A stretch of 64,000 nt of DNA from Vibrio maritimus (GTDB taxonomy: Bacteria > Pseudomonadota > Gammaproteobacteria > Enterobacterales > Vibrionaceae), in assembly GCA_000755425.1 (NCBI GenBank), contig BBMT01000013.1, positions 62,001 to 126,000 on the forward strand, written 5' to 3'. Both the position numbers and the translations under genes were made by a program. The notes under the pieces are model-generated. The model worked only from the letters and a program-made list of their open reading frames with translations. It ran no database searches and was not told where the DNA came from. Positions 9,756 through 19,717 of the stretch are shown here, in pieces (position 1 is the stretch's first letter; the number at the start of each line of letters is the position of its first letter).

Positions 9756-11285
9756 TTAAATACTGGCGTTATATGGCTCCCGTTTAGGGCATGTCCCCAG
9801 TATTTCTCGTCGGCCTGATTCTTTCACTTCTTCCAAAATTACATCGAAGCCCCACAAACGGTATAAATGCTTCAATACCTCTTCGTGTCCCTTATCAAGA
9901 GGAATGCGGTTGTGTGGAACGTGCTGTAAAGTGAGAGAACGGTCGCCTCGAACATCCACATTGTAAACTTGGATGTTCGGCTCTAAGTTGCTTAAGTTGT
10001 ATTGTGCAGCGAGTTTTTCACGAATCTGTCGATAGCCCATTTCGTCATGAATCGCGGACACTTCAACGAAGTTTTTACGATCATCATCGAGTATCGAGAA
10101 GAACTTAAACTCGCGCATCAAACGAGGTGAGAGGTACTGGCTAATAAAACTCTCATCTTTGAAGTTGTGCATGGCAAAGTGCACAGCTTCTAACCAGTCG
10201 CTTCCCGCGAGCTCTGGGAACCACTCTTTGTCTTCGTCAGTCGGCTCTTCACAAATACGTTTAATGTCCTGGAACATAGCAAAGCCAAGCGCATAAGTTG
10301 ATACCGCTGAAGTATGGACTGTTGTACGCAGGTTGCGCGACAACGCTTGTGTGGCTATGCAGAAACTCTAGGATGAACTTATCCGACACCAAACCTTCAT
10401 CGTAAAGATGATTCAAGATGGTGTAATGCCAGAATGTCGCCCAGCCTTCGTTCATCACCTGGGTCTGTTTTTGCGGATAGAAGTATTGGCTTACCTTACG
10501 CACGATGCGTACGATTTCTCGTTGCCAAGGCTCCAGTAGCGGTGCATTTTTCTCAATGAAATAGAGGATATTTTCTTGAGGCTCTGAAGGGAAGCGTACT
10601 TTCTGCGTTTCCTCTTTGGTGCGATTTTTAGGTACGGTTTTCCAAAGCTCATTGACCTGTGATTGTAAGTAAGATTCACGCTCTTCTTGACGCGCTTTCT
10701 CTTCTGCAATCGAGATCTTCTCAGGTCGTTTGTACCTATCTACCCGTAGTTCATCAGAGCATGACAAGAATCGAGGATCTGCTCTACCTCTTCCACACCA
10801 TATTTCTGTTCACAATCGGCGATGTAGTTTTTGGCAAATAATAGATAGTCGATAATCGAACTGGCATCTGTCCAGGTTTGGAACAGGTAATTACCTTTAA
10901 AGAATGAGTTATGGCCATAACATGCGTGCGCCATAACGAGCGCCTGCATCGTGACCGAGTTTTCTTCCATGAGGTAGGCAATACAAGGATCGGAGTTAAT
11001 CACGATCTCGTACGCTAGTCCCATTTGGCCGTGTTTGTACCCTTGCTCGGTTTGGATAAACTTCTTACCAAACGACCAGTGGTTGTAGTTTATTGGCATA
11101 CCTATGCTGGAATACGCATCCATCATTTGTTCCGAGGTGATAACCTCGATTTGATTTGGATAGGTGTCTAATCTGTAATGCTTCGCAACACGTTTGATTT
11201 CAACGTGGTAACGCTCAAGCATATCAAAGGTCCAATCTGGCCCATCGGGCAGCACCTTAGAATTTGTCTTAGTCTCTGTGGTCAT
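9756..11285 (-). CDS. SpoVR family protein YcgB (two apparent frameshifts)
   Basis: SpoVR-family protein, linked to spore cortex formation in Bacillus but of unknown biochemical function in Proteobacteria, where it travels with yeaG and yeaH. Diagnostic segments: HWSFGKKFIQTEQGYKHGQM, AHACYGHNSFFKGNY, MNEGWATFWHYTILN and the ending RREILGTCPKREPYNASI. Frame breaks lie near 10741 (a run of four G read as three) and near 10295 (AACCCTTATG read as AACTTATG, losing CC). Restored length about 510 residues, normal for YcgB. It starts 11 bases after the yeaH stop and ends the operon. Confidence 0.93.
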
Positions 11286-11296
11286 AGCACGTCTCC

Positions 11297-12568
11297 CTAT
11301 GCTGTCTCTTTTTGAAACAACTCCCTAAACACAGGGAATATGTCGTCTACCGAACGAATATTCTTCATCGCAAAGTTGTCAAAATCATTTTCGAGTTTCT
11401 CGTACTCATGCCATAAAGTTTGATGAGTTCGACGAGTGATCTCGATGTATGAATAGTACTGACAAGCTGGCAGCAGTTTGTTGACCAGTAAGTCACGACA
11501 ACGCGGTGAATCGTCGGCCCAGTTATCGCCATCGGACGCCTGCGCAGCGTAGATATTCCACTCTCCGGTTGGGTAGCGGTCTTCTACGATTTCTTTCATG
11601 AGTTTCAATGCACTCGAAACGATGGTGCCACCGGTTTCTTGGGAATAGAAAAACTCATGCTCGTCGACTTCTTTGGCTTGTGTATGGTGGCGAATAAACA
11701 CCACTTCGACGTTTTCATAGGTTCGTGTTAAGAACAAGTACAGCAAGACATAGAAGCGCTTGGCGATGTCTTTTGTTGCCTGATCCATAGAGCCAGAGAC
11801 ATCCATCAAGCAGAACATAACCGCTTGGCTAGAGGGAACTGGACGTTTTTCGTAGTTTTTAAATCGTAGATCGAAGGTGTCGATGAATGGCACGCTGTCG
11901 ATTTTCTTGCGAAGCGATGCGATCTCTTCTTTGAGTCGCTTCTCTTCCATAGGTTGAGCAGGCTCGCTGATTTTAATCTCATCGAGCTGCTTGTTCAGCT
12001 CATCGAGCATCTTACGTTTTCCCGCAGTCATCGCGGTTCGACGTGCAAGTGACTGCTGAAGTGAGCGCACAATAGCAATATTAGAGGGCATACCCGCTGT
12101 CTGGTAACCAGCGCGATGGGTTTTCCACTCTTTGATTTTGTTGATTTGGTTTTTCTTTAAATTAGGTAGAGCGAGATCTTCGAATAATATATCCAAATAT
12201 TCGTCTTTCGAGATCTGGAATACAAATTCATCTTCGCCTTCACCATCAGGACTGGCCTCGCCTTGACCTGCACCGCCACCTTGACCGCCTTTAGGTGGAC
12301 GTTCAATTTTATCACCGGTAATAAACTGGTCGTTACCAGGATGGACGCGCTCTTTTACGCCCCCTTGCCCTTGATGAAAAATAGGCTCGCTGAGGTCTTT
12401 GCTAGGAATAGAAACGTCTTCACCCGTTTCTGTGTTCGTGATCGAGCGGCGATTAACGGCATCGGTCACGGACTCTTTGATTTTCTGCTTATGTCTGCGC
12501 AGAAAACGCTGTCTGTTAACGGCACTTTTGTTCTTACCGTTTAAGCGTCTATCAATAAATTGTGCCAT
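11297..12568 (-). CDS. yeaH: YeaH, DUF444 protein with von Willebrand A-like domain
   Basis: Member of the UPF0229/DUF444 family, co-transcribed with the kinase YeaG and implicated in stress and starvation responses in enterics; its molecular role is unresolved. A basic N-terminus (QRFLRRHKQKIKESV) is followed by a Gly/Gln-rich linker at residues 90-110. A coiled segment covers about 185-225. The C-terminal vWA domain has a MIDAS-like DVSGSMD at 256-262. Length 423 residues, intact, with ATG at 12568. It lies between yeaG and spoVR on the same strand. Confidence 0.95.
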   Translation of the reverse strand: MAQFIDRRLNGKNKSAVNRQRFLRRHKQKIKESVTDAVNRRSITNTETGEDVSIPSKDLSEPIFHQGQGGVKERVHPGNDQFITGDKIERPPKGGQGGGAGQGEASPDGEGEDEFVFQISKDEYLDILFEDLALPNLKKNQINKIKEWKTHRAGYQTAGMPSNIAIVRSLQQSLARRTAMTAGKRKMLDELNKQLDEIKISEPAQPMEEKRLKEEIASLRKKIDSVPFIDTFDLRFKNYEKRPVPSSQAVMFCLMDVSGSMDQATKDIAKRFYVLLYLFLTRTYENVEVVFIRHHTQAKEVDEHEFFYSQETGGTIVSSALKLMKEIVEDRYPTGEWNIYAAQASDGDNWADDSPRCRDLLVNKLLPACQYYSYIEITRRTHQTLWHEYEKLENDFDNFAMKNIRSVDDIFPVFRELFQKETA

Positions 12569-12602
12569 GAGTAACTCCCTGTCTTCCCCTCACCATACAG
12601 CA

Positions 12603-12620
12603 CCCGAGCGCACGCTCGGG
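12603..12620 (-). other. Intercistronic hairpin between yeaG and yeaH
   Basis: CCCGAGCG and CGCTCGGG (12603-12610 and 12613-12620) form a compact GC stem in the 77-base gap between the two genes. There is no T tract, so it is not a terminator. It could act as an mRNA stability or processing element. Confidence 0.45.
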
Positions 12621-12645
12621 GCTGCAACTAATCAGTCAGGTGGGT

Positions 12646-14580
12646 CTATGAGGATTTACGAACTCTCAAGTACCACTCAGACAGCAATCTGACTTGCTTC
12701 TCGGTGTAGCCTTTTTCCATCATGCGATTAACGAAATCATCATGCTTGCGTTGGTCTTCTGAAGACGTTTTCGCGTTGAATGAAATAACCGGCAGTAGCT
12801 CCTCGGTATTTGAGAACATTTTCTTCTCGATAACGGTACGTAGCTTCTCATAGCTCGTCCAAACCGGATTTGAGCCATTGTTATTTGCACGCGCACGCAA
12901 TACGAAGTTCACAATCTCATTACGGAAGTCTTTCGGGTTACTAATACCGGCTGTTTTCTCGATCTTCTCTAGTTCTTCGTTAAGAGAAGCACGATCAAAT
13001 AGCTGGCCTGTTTCAGGATCACGATACTCTTGGTCTTGGATCCAGAAGTCTGCGTAGGTGACGTAGCGATCAAAGATGTTTTGGCCGTACTCAGAGTAAG
13101 ACTCTAAATAAGCAGTCTGAATTTCTTTACCAATGAACTCTACGTAGCGAGGTACGAGGTAGCCTTTTAAGAACTCAAGGTACTTCTCACCCACTTCTTG
13201 TGGGAATTGTTCACGTTCGATTTGCTGCTCAATGACGTAGAACAGGTGAACCGGGTTTGCGGCCACTTCGGTTTGATCAAAGTTGAATACACGAGACAAG
13301 ATCTTGAATGCGAAACGAGTGGAAAGACCGGACATACCTTCATCAACACCGGCATAGTCGCGGTACTCTTGATAACTCTTCGCTTTTGGATCGGTGTCTT
13401 TGAGTGTTTCACCATCGTAGACACGCATTTTTGAGAACAGTGATGAGTTTTCTGGCTCTTTCAAGCGAGAAAGCACACTGAACTGGCCAAGTAACTCAAG
13501 AGTACTTGGTGAGCATGGCGCTTTGGATAGCTCACTGTTTTCAAGAAGCTTTTGGTAGATTTTAACTTCTTCAGACACGCGCAAGCAGTATGGTACTTTT
13601 ACAATGTAGACACGGTCTAAGAATGCTTCGTTGTTTTTGTTGTTACGGAACGTTTGCCACTCAGATTCGTTTGAGTGAGCGAGGATCATGCCATCAAACG
13701 GTAAGGCAGAGAGACCTTCAGTACCGTTGTAGTTGCCTTCTTGAGTCGCCGTTAACAGCGGGTGTAGCACTTTGATTGGTGCTTTGAACATCTCAACGAA
13801 TTCCATCAAGCCTTGGTTGGCACGACAGAGTGCACCGGAATAACTGTACGCATCTGGATCGTCTTGAGAGTAATGCTCTAATTGGCGAATGTCGACTTTA
13901 CCAACCAATGCTGAGATGTCTTGGTTGTTTTCATCACCCGGCTCAGTTTTAGCGATAGCGACTTGGTCGAGAATCGATGGGCGTACTTTAACCACTTTGA
14001 ATTTGGTGATGTCTCCGCCAAACTCATGTAGACGTTTTGCTGCCCATGGCGACATGATGGAGCGTAAGTAGCGCTTCTCAATGCCGTATTCACTTTTCAG
14101 TAGGTCACCGTCTTCATTGACATCGAATAGACAGAATGGGTGATCACTGACTGGACTGCGTTCGCCGTTTGCAGAAAGTACGTAGATTGGCATTTTCTGC
14201 ATTAACGCTTTAAGTTTTTCAGCAAGTGATGATTTACCACCACCTACAGGACCGAGTAAGTATAGAATTTGTTTGCGTTCTTCAAGACCTTGCGCAGCGT
14301 GTTTTAGATAGGACACAATTTGCTCTATGGCGTCTTCCATGCCATAAAAGTCTTCAAAGGTTTTGTAACGAGAGATAATACGATTTGAGAAGATACGACT
14401 TAAGCGTGGATCTTGCGCCGTGTCGATGACTTCAGGCTCGCCGATAGCGAGTAGAAGACGTTCGGCAGCGTTGGCATAAGCACTTTTGTCGTCTTTACAT
14501 AGAGCTAAGAATTCCTGAATTGATAACTCTTCATCTTTTGCGGCTTCATAACGCGTTTGATAATGATCGAAAATACTCAT
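12646..14580 (-). CDS. yeaG: PrkA family serine protein kinase YeaG
   Basis: AAA+/PrkA-type serine kinase, an energy-dependent regulator in nutrient stress. Residues 1-380 form the PrkA AAA domain with Walker A GPVGGGKSS at about 110-118. The C-terminal PrkA domain begins near residue 400. Length 644 residues with no interruption over 1.9 kb. It is the first gene of yeaG-yeaH-spoVR, with about 285 bases of AT-rich upstream DNA for its promoter. In E. coli this operon depends on RpoS; I could not identify a promoter with confidence here. Confidence 0.96.
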   Translation of the reverse strand: MSIFDHYQTRYEAAKDEELSIQEFLALCKDDKSAYANAAERLLLAIGEPEVIDTAQDPRLSRIFSNRIISRYKTFEDFYGMEDAIEQIVSYLKHAAQGLEERKQILYLLGPVGGGKSSLAEKLKALMQKMPIYVLSANGERSPVSDHPFCLFDVNEDGDLLKSEYGIEKRYLRSIMSPWAAKRLHEFGGDITKFKVVKVRPSILDQVAIAKTEPGDENNQDISALVGKVDIRQLEHYSQDDPDAYSYSGALCRANQGLMEFVEMFKAPIKVLHPLLTATQEGNYNGTEGLSALPFDGMILAHSNESEWQTFRNNKNNEAFLDRVYIVKVPYCLRVSEEVKIYQKLLENSELSKAPCSPSTLELLGQFSVLSRLKEPENSSLFSKMRVYDGETLKDTDPKAKSYQEYRDYAGVDEGMSGLSTRFAFKILSRVFNFDQTEVAANPVHLFYVIEQQIEREQFPQEVGEKYLEFLKGYLVPRYVEFIGKEIQTAYLESYSEYGQNIFDRYVTYADFWIQDQEYRDPETGQLFDRASLNEELEKIEKTAGISNPKDFRNEIVNFVLRARANNNGSNPVWTSYEKLRTVIEKKMFSNTEELLPVISFNAKTSSEDQRKHDDFVNRMMEKGYTEKQVRLLSEWYLRVRKSS

Positions 14581-14799
14581 AGCTGATTCCCCTTAACCTG
14601 CAAAGCTGACTGTCAACACATGTACAATGCGACTCCATGTCAATTTAAAGACTAGTAGGGTTTTCAGATTAATGCTTAACAATTATGCATTTATTTACAA
14701 AGTCCCTTTGTGACCGCAGGAAAAATCACCCTAGTCTCACTAATAGTACGTAAGTCCTAACTATGGGAGATGACCGCGTGATCAGAAAAAAAATCTCAA

Positions 14800-14830
14800 A
14801 AAAATACCCGCTCATAATGGCGGGTATTCT
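14800..14830 (-). terminator. Terminator after yfbU
   Basis: ATACCCGC (14804-14811) pairs with GCGGGTAT (14820-14827), and a long T-rich tract follows on the minus strand. It separates yfbU from the yeaG promoter region. Confidence 0.8.
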
Positions 14831-14865
14831 TCATAAAATACGACTTAAGTTGATTCAAAAACGTC

Positions 14866-15366
14866 TTAAGCGTTAAAAATCTGACGGAATTCTGCGCTCG
14901 ATAGGTGATACTGACGTGGGCAGTTTCTCCACGTAACCAGCATACGACGGTATTTATCGAGCATAGGAACATGGCTGTTAAAGTGATGGTCACCTTTGTC
15001 GAACTGAGGGTATAGACCTTCAGAGTCCACTAGGAAGCGAACGTAATTCACTAGCTGCGCTTCTGCTGCGATATCGAAGCCTAAGAACTGCAGACGACGC
15101 TGGTCTACATCTTTACGGTCTTCGTCAGAAAGCATTTTGTTTGATTCCTGCATCGCATGGTACATTTCCATAATGTCGATAACTTCGCGACACTCATCTT
15201 CTACAAGGCAGCCGAACTCTTTGTTCATCTCGCGCATTTGCAGCTCGTAGCCACGTTCGACGATGGTTTGAAGACGTTGGTACTTCGCCGCGTTCTCCGG
15301 CGTAAGTTTCGCCATCAAGTAGTATTGGTTAGATAGGATTAGACGTTGAGCGTTTGTCATTTCCAT
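14866..15366 (-). CDS. yfbU: YfbU family protein
   Basis: Conserved alpha-helical protein of the YfbU family (166 residues here); no established biochemical role. It starts MEMTNAQRLILSNQYYLM, the family signature, and contains GYELQMREMNKEFG and the later FDKGDHHFNSH segment. ATG at 15366 with a GAG-containing ribosome site just upstream; an internal ATG two codons later is also possible. Monocistronic, with a terminator on each side. Confidence 0.93.
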   Translation of the reverse strand: MEMTNAQRLILSNQYYLMAKLTPENAAKYQRLQTIVERGYELQMREMNKEFGCLVEDECREVIDIMEMYHAMQESNKMLSDEDRKDVDQRRLQFLGFDIAAEAQLVNYVRFLVDSEGLYPQFDKGDHHFNSHVPMLDKYRRMLVTWRNCPRQYHLSSAEFRQIFNA

Positions 15367-15479
15367 GTTGAGAGCCTCACTAAATACTTTCTAATAAGTT
15401 TATGTATGAATACGAATTATCGACAGATTAACAGTATATGTATGACTTATAACATGATCTCAACACATATTTATGACAA

Positions 15480-15506
15480 AAAACGCGCCTTCTAGCGCGT
15501 TTTTTT
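15480..15506 (-). terminator. Terminator after pflA
   Basis: AACGCGC (15482-15488) and GCGCGTT (15495-15501) pair across a 6-base loop, with T/A tracts on both sides. Read on the minus strand it closes pflA transcription. Confidence 0.8.
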
Positions 15507-15552
15507 CGTGTCAAAGATTTGCAGGCAAACGCATGGCGCGTTTGGGTTTAGA

Positions 15553-16293
15553 TTAGTATTTGACGGTGTCTGTGTACTGAAGCAGGATGCTTTGAATTTC
15601 ATCCATCACTTCTTTTTTCGGCGGCTCAACACCTTCTAATGGGTAGTCAAAACCAAGCGCTTCCCATTTGTGCGCACCGAGTTTGTGGTACGGCAAAAGC
15701 TCAACTTTTTCGATGTTGTCCATGTCTTTAATGAACTCACCCAGCATGTGAGCTGCTTCTGGATCATCGGTGTAGCCAGGAACAACCACATAACGGATCC
15801 ACGTTTTTTGACCAATTTTGTGGAGGTAGCGAGCAAAGTCCAACACGCGGCGGTTTGATACGCCAATGAAATCTTGGTGGATTTCATCTTTCATGTGCTT
15901 TAGGTCAAGCATGACAAGATCTGTCGCTTCGAGAACTTCGTCGATAACGTCGGTGTGTTTGCGAATGTAGCCGTTTGTATCTAGACAAGTATGGATGCCT
16001 TCCGCTTGCGCAGCTCTAAAGAAGTCACGAACAAATTCTGGTTGAAGCATCGCTTCACCACCAGAGCAGGTCACACCACCACCGGATGCGTTCATAAAGT
16101 GGCGGTAAGATTTCGCCTCTTTGATTAACTCATCGACGTTGATTTCTTTGCCGTCATGCGTATCCCAAGTGTCACGGTTGTGACAATACTTGCAGCGCAT
16201 AAGACAGCCTTGCATAAAGACAATAAAACGAATTCCCGGTCCATCGACGGTACCGCAAGATTCGAATGAGTGAATGCGACCTGTTGTTGACAT
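15553..16293 (-). CDS. pflA: Pyruvate formate-lyase activating enzyme PflA
   Basis: Radical SAM enzyme that installs the glycyl radical on PflB under anaerobic conditions. The [4Fe-4S] motif CLMRCKYCHN (Cys-x3-Cys-x2-Cys) is at residues 30-39, and the glycine-rich SAM-binding segment GGGVTCSGGEAMLQ is near residue 70. Length 246 residues, as in E. coli. The frame is intact. In this genome pflA is separated from pflB by a chemotaxis receptor and an LpxR-type gene and has its own terminator, so it probably has its own promoter in the 273-base gap upstream. Confidence 0.96.
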   Translation of the reverse strand: MSTTGRIHSFESCGTVDGPGIRFIVFMQGCLMRCKYCHNRDTWDTHDGKEINVDELIKEAKSYRHFMNASGGGVTCSGGEAMLQPEFVRDFFRAAQAEGIHTCLDTNGYIRKHTDVIDEVLEATDLVMLDLKHMKDEIHQDFIGVSNRRVLDFARYLHKIGQKTWIRYVVVPGYTDDPEAAHMLGEFIKDMDNIEKVELLPYHKLGAHKWEALGFDYPLEGVEPPKKEVMDEIQSILLQYTDTVKY

Positions 16294-16566
16294 ATGCTCT
16301 TCTCTACTAACTTATTTTTACCCGTCATTTTATTACAAAACCACACCCTACGACAGGAAAAGTGGACTCCCATTCATAGTCTGTATCGATCAATAAACGG
16401 CTTCTGTTGCTCATGAAGTGATAATGTTATAGCGTTGTTAATTATATTATTAATAAGTGGTACATAGATTGCTAGTTTGCTTAGTCTAGACCAATTTTAT
16501 TGGTTGAGGTTGTCGCCGTTTGTTTTGGTCATAAGACCAACACGCTTGTCGCTATAAGGGGAAAAC

Positions 16567-18447
16567 ATGGAAGTTGCTTTATCACAAAAACAAAAAACCT
16601 TATTTTCGATGCTCACTCTGTGGTCAGGGTTCATCATTTTGGTGCTGTTTATCTTTAACTCGCTCACCAGTTTAAATGAGAAATTCACCACCAGTAGTGG
16701 AATGAATAGAGCCAGTGCACACCTTGCTTCTACTCAAGTTCTACTCATGGATACGGTTAATCGTCGCACGACCTTGTCTGCTGAAGGAATGGATGCATTT
16801 GAGAACAGCATGGATGATCTAGAAACGAGTGCGGAGCAAGATTTAGCTGTCTTGCAAAGCGCGGGTTTACAAGCTGAAAGTGATACGATCTCTAGTTCAC
16901 TCGAGTCGTTTATCTTTAACTTGAGCCCTTGGTTAACCTTGAAGTCTGAATTAGGTTTTTCGGTTAATGATGGCTTGTTAGAGCAGCTTCAACAAAACAA
17001 TGCCAAAATCGATGCAGCCATCAAAGAGACGGGCATGGTGACATTGACATCGGACTTTCAAAAAGTCGTCACCAGTTTGCAAGAGTATCTAATCGATCCA
17101 AATGAGCAGAATGAAAAAGGCTTTAAGCGTGCATTGGCAGGGTTTGTTAATGCTTCAAATACCTATGCCATGCTTGAGTTGTACGAGAGAGAGGTCAAAG
17201 CTTTGGAGCTTGGCTTTAGTCGCGTTGTTGAACTCTCGGGTACATTGGTCGGTCTTGAGACGAAACTCGACCAAGCACAAGCGACGACGTTAGCAGCCTT
17301 CGACAGTGCCGCATTAGCGCTCAACCAACAAGCTCAGACGTTAAACCAAGAGGCGAATCAGGTTTCAAGCATGACCCAAATTTCGGTGGGTATTGCCTGC
17401 GCGCTCCTGGCACTGTTTACTACAGCCATCTTCTTAACGATGAATGTATCTTTAGCTCGCTCTTTAAAGCAGACGTTGAATGCACTAAAGCAAGTGGAGA
17501 AGGGGGATCTATCGACGCGACTCCCAGTCAGCAGCAACAATCGTGATGAGTTTAATCAATTAAAGAAAGCGATTAACGTCAGCTGCGAAAATCTAGGTAC
17601 TTTGGTTGATGGTGTAAAGGTTAATAGTCAGCAATTGTCTAACAACTCGGGAGAGCTAGACACTGGCATTAATCAATTACGTCAGCATCAGAGCCAGGTT
17701 ATAGAGCAGACGCAGTTGCTTGCCTCCGCAACCGAAGAGGTAAGTGTTACCACACAAGAGATCTCAGGGTCTCTAGAGTACGTAGCAAGCATCAGTAAAA
17801 CCTCGGCTGAGTCGGCGCAGGCTGGTGGAGAGATTATCGTGGATACGATTGCCTCCTTTGAGCAAGTAGGCACTATTTTAGAAGAGGCGGCCACTCATAT
17901 TGAACAGCTAGAACAAGCGTCGCAAAAGATTGACTCAGTCATGGAAATCATCAACGGCATTGCAGAGCAAACCAACTTGCTGGCGTTAAATGCGGCGATT
18001 GAGGCAGCAAGGGCTGGGGAGCAAGGCCGTGGTTTTGCCGTTGTTGCCGATGAAGTGCGTAGTCTTGCTGTAAGGACGGTTCAAGCCGTCGAAGAGATAT
18101 CCGGCACCATAGATACTATGAAGCAAGAGAGTACGCAGGTGATACAGTTTATTGCGCAATCCGATTCATCGATGCAATCTGGAAGAGAGCAAGGTAACCA
18201 AGCAAAAGCAGCTCTTGAAGAGATCATGAACAAAGCGCAAGAAGCGAGCGCCCAGACGGAAGTGATTTTCTCGTCAGTAAAAGAGTTAGCAACGACCTCT
18301 CAATCGATGGCGAGCAATATGGCACAAATCAATGAATCTATGGGGGAGCTGGAGACAAGCAGCCAGAGCCTAAAACAAACCAGTGATGGTGTTGATAAAC
18401 GATCGACGGAGCTGTATCAGGAGTGTGAAAGGTTTAAGACAGCGTAG
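16567..18447 (+). CDS. Methyl-accepting chemotaxis protein (receptor 1)
   Basis: Transmembrane chemoreceptor that signals to CheA/CheW. Helix 1 is at about residues 16-36 (LWSGFIILVLFIFNSL), followed by a mostly helical periplasmic sensor of about 230 residues. Helix 2 is at 272-295 (ISVGIACALLALFTTAIF), then HAMP to about 345. The cytoplasmic hairpin tip is near 468-500 (EQTNLLALNAAIEAARAGEQ, GRGFAVVADEVRSLA). No CheR/CheB-tethering pentapeptide at the C-terminus. Length 626 residues, intact. Ligand unknown. It lies between pflA and the LpxR-type gene, an arrangement I believe is common in vibrios. Confidence 0.95.
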   Translation: MEVALSQKQKTLFSMLTLWSGFIILVLFIFNSLTSLNEKFTTSSGMNRASAHLASTQVLLMDTVNRRTTLSAEGMDAFENSMDDLETSAEQDLAVLQSAGLQAESDTISSSLESFIFNLSPWLTLKSELGFSVNDGLLEQLQQNNAKIDAAIKETGMVTLTSDFQKVVTSLQEYLIDPNEQNEKGFKRALAGFVNASNTYAMLELYEREVKALELGFSRVVELSGTLVGLETKLDQAQATTLAAFDSAALALNQQAQTLNQEANQVSSMTQISVGIACALLALFTTAIFLTMNVSLARSLKQTLNALKQVEKGDLSTRLPVSSNNRDEFNQLKKAINVSCENLGTLVDGVKVNSQQLSNNSGELDTGINQLRQHQSQVIEQTQLLASATEEVSVTTQEISGSLEYVASISKTSAESAQAGGEIIVDTIASFEQVGTILEEAATHIEQLEQASQKIDSVMEIINGIAEQTNLLALNAAIEAARAGEQGRGFAVVADEVRSLAVRTVQAVEEISGTIDTMKQESTQVIQFIAQSDSSMQSGREQGNQAKAALEEIMNKAQEASAQTEVIFSSVKELATTSQSMASNMAQINESMGELETSSQSLKQTSDGVDKRSTELYQECERFKTA

Positions 18448-18486
18448 TTTTTTGATTCACGTGGGCAATGTAAGTAGGTAGAAAAC

Positions 18487-18516
18487 AAAACAGACACTCT
18501 TGAGTGTCTGTTTTTT
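18487..18516. terminator. Bidirectional terminator between receptor 1 and lpxR-like gene
   Basis: CAGACACTC (18491-18499) and GAGTGTCTG (18502-18510) form a perfect stem flanked by A and T tracts. It serves the two convergent genes. Confidence 0.88.
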
Positions 18517-18517
18517 A

Positions 18518-19495
18518 TTAGAAGAAGGCAAAGAGTGAAATGCCACCATTGCCATATATCGACTTTGGTGCCTCTTTGTATTCCGCTGATTTGGTTCCGG
18601 CAAAAATGTTGACGCTACGTAGGAGTTGTACCAAGTCGCGCCCAATACGGCCTCACCTTGAATCGGTTGTAGCGTTACATCATAAGCATCACTTGGCTCT
18701 GGTATTCCAGGGCGCTCACCCTCTATAGTGATATCGTTAAATCGATAACGGCTTTCACGCCGAAATAGGTAAACCAGCCCTGATTTGATGACCCAATCAT
18801 ACCGGCTTTAAATGGATTCTCAGTGCCTATGTTTGCCGCCCCAAAGTTGCCACCAAGCTCAGAGCCAAACCGAAGCATCATCCCGGTTGAGACATCGCTT
18901 CTAAAGTTGCCTAAGTTAGCTTCTGTGACATTAGAGATTTCCCACCCAGTATTCCCGGATAAGGCCTCTCGCTTTAAATTCAGGTGTGTTAGGTACCCGA
19001 CACTACCAACGACTTGATCTTCTATTTGATATGCCCAACCCCTTGGTTCCTTCGAACCAACAATGGAGTGGACTAATTGCTGAGCTTTTCCCGCAAAAGA
19101 GCCTTCACCTGTGCTACCTAATGTCACGTTAAATCGCTGTGCCTGCTGTGGGTGCAAACTAATATAATTTAACTCACCATGAAAATAGCCGGCGTAAGGG
19201 CGGTCGTCAGCGATGGGGACGTCTGCCTCAATATCGGAAGGTGTCCACATCTTGTGGCCGAGCTGGAATTCAACTTTATCAAGTGAAGAAGCTCCCCAAT
19301 AGGAAAGACTCAGCGGCTTAAAAATTGCCCATGGAGTGATAGCACTGCTGGTGTAGGAAAGAAAAATCCCGTTGGTGTAGTCTTCGTCGGTACCCCAAAT
19401 TCCGTCGTTGTCTAAAGAAAATGAAAGGTAGAGCGCTCAGAAGCAAGCGCACAGCTGCTGGCGATAAGCACAGACAAGGCGATTAAGGTTTTCAT
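18518..19495 (-). CDS. LpxR-type lipid A deacylase family outer-membrane protein (three apparent frameshifts)
   Basis: Outer-membrane beta-barrel of the LpxR (formerly DUF2219) family; LpxR removes the 3'-acyloxyacyl group of lipid A. The signal peptide is MKTLIALSVLIASSCALA from the ATG at 19495. The mature start SFSLDNDGIWGTDEDYTNGI holds the conserved Asn-Asp pair and TDxxYTNG. Later come DDRPYAGY and RFNDITIEGER, and it ends in GISLFAFF at 18518. Frame breaks near 19429 (ACCCTT read as ACCTT), 18739 (ATCCGA read as ATCGA) and 18617 (TCCAAC read as TCAAC) each lack one C. Restored length about 326 residues. Three shifts could mean a decayed gene, but the error type matches the essential genes in the window. 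Confidence 0.85.
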
Positions 19496-19668
19496 GATGT
19501 GTCGACTCTCTTCAAATACGGCTATTAGAGATGTAGTTATGTAAAGTAATTGTGACACGTTTAGAAATGAGACGTCAGTGATCCATGAGTCATAAAGATC
19601 CAACAACGTCGATTATTTGTAACGAATTCTTAGTGGGTGAGAATGGTGGAATGATATGCGATAAGCAT

Positions 19669-19696
19669 AAAAAACCTCGCCGAAGCGAGGTTTTAT
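19669..19696 (-). terminator. Terminator after pflB
   Basis: AAAACCTCGC (19671-19680) and GCGAGGTTTT (19685-19694) form a perfect stem; on the minus strand the loop is TTCG. Confidence 0.9.
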
Positions 19697-19717
19697 CTCA
19701 ATCAGTATAATCGAAGA

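Noticed and set aside
18518..19495. LpxR-type gene as a decayed pseudogene
   Set aside because: All three breaks are CC or CCC runs lacking one C, the same error as in essential genes, and the restored protein keeps all family motifs and a proper C-terminus.
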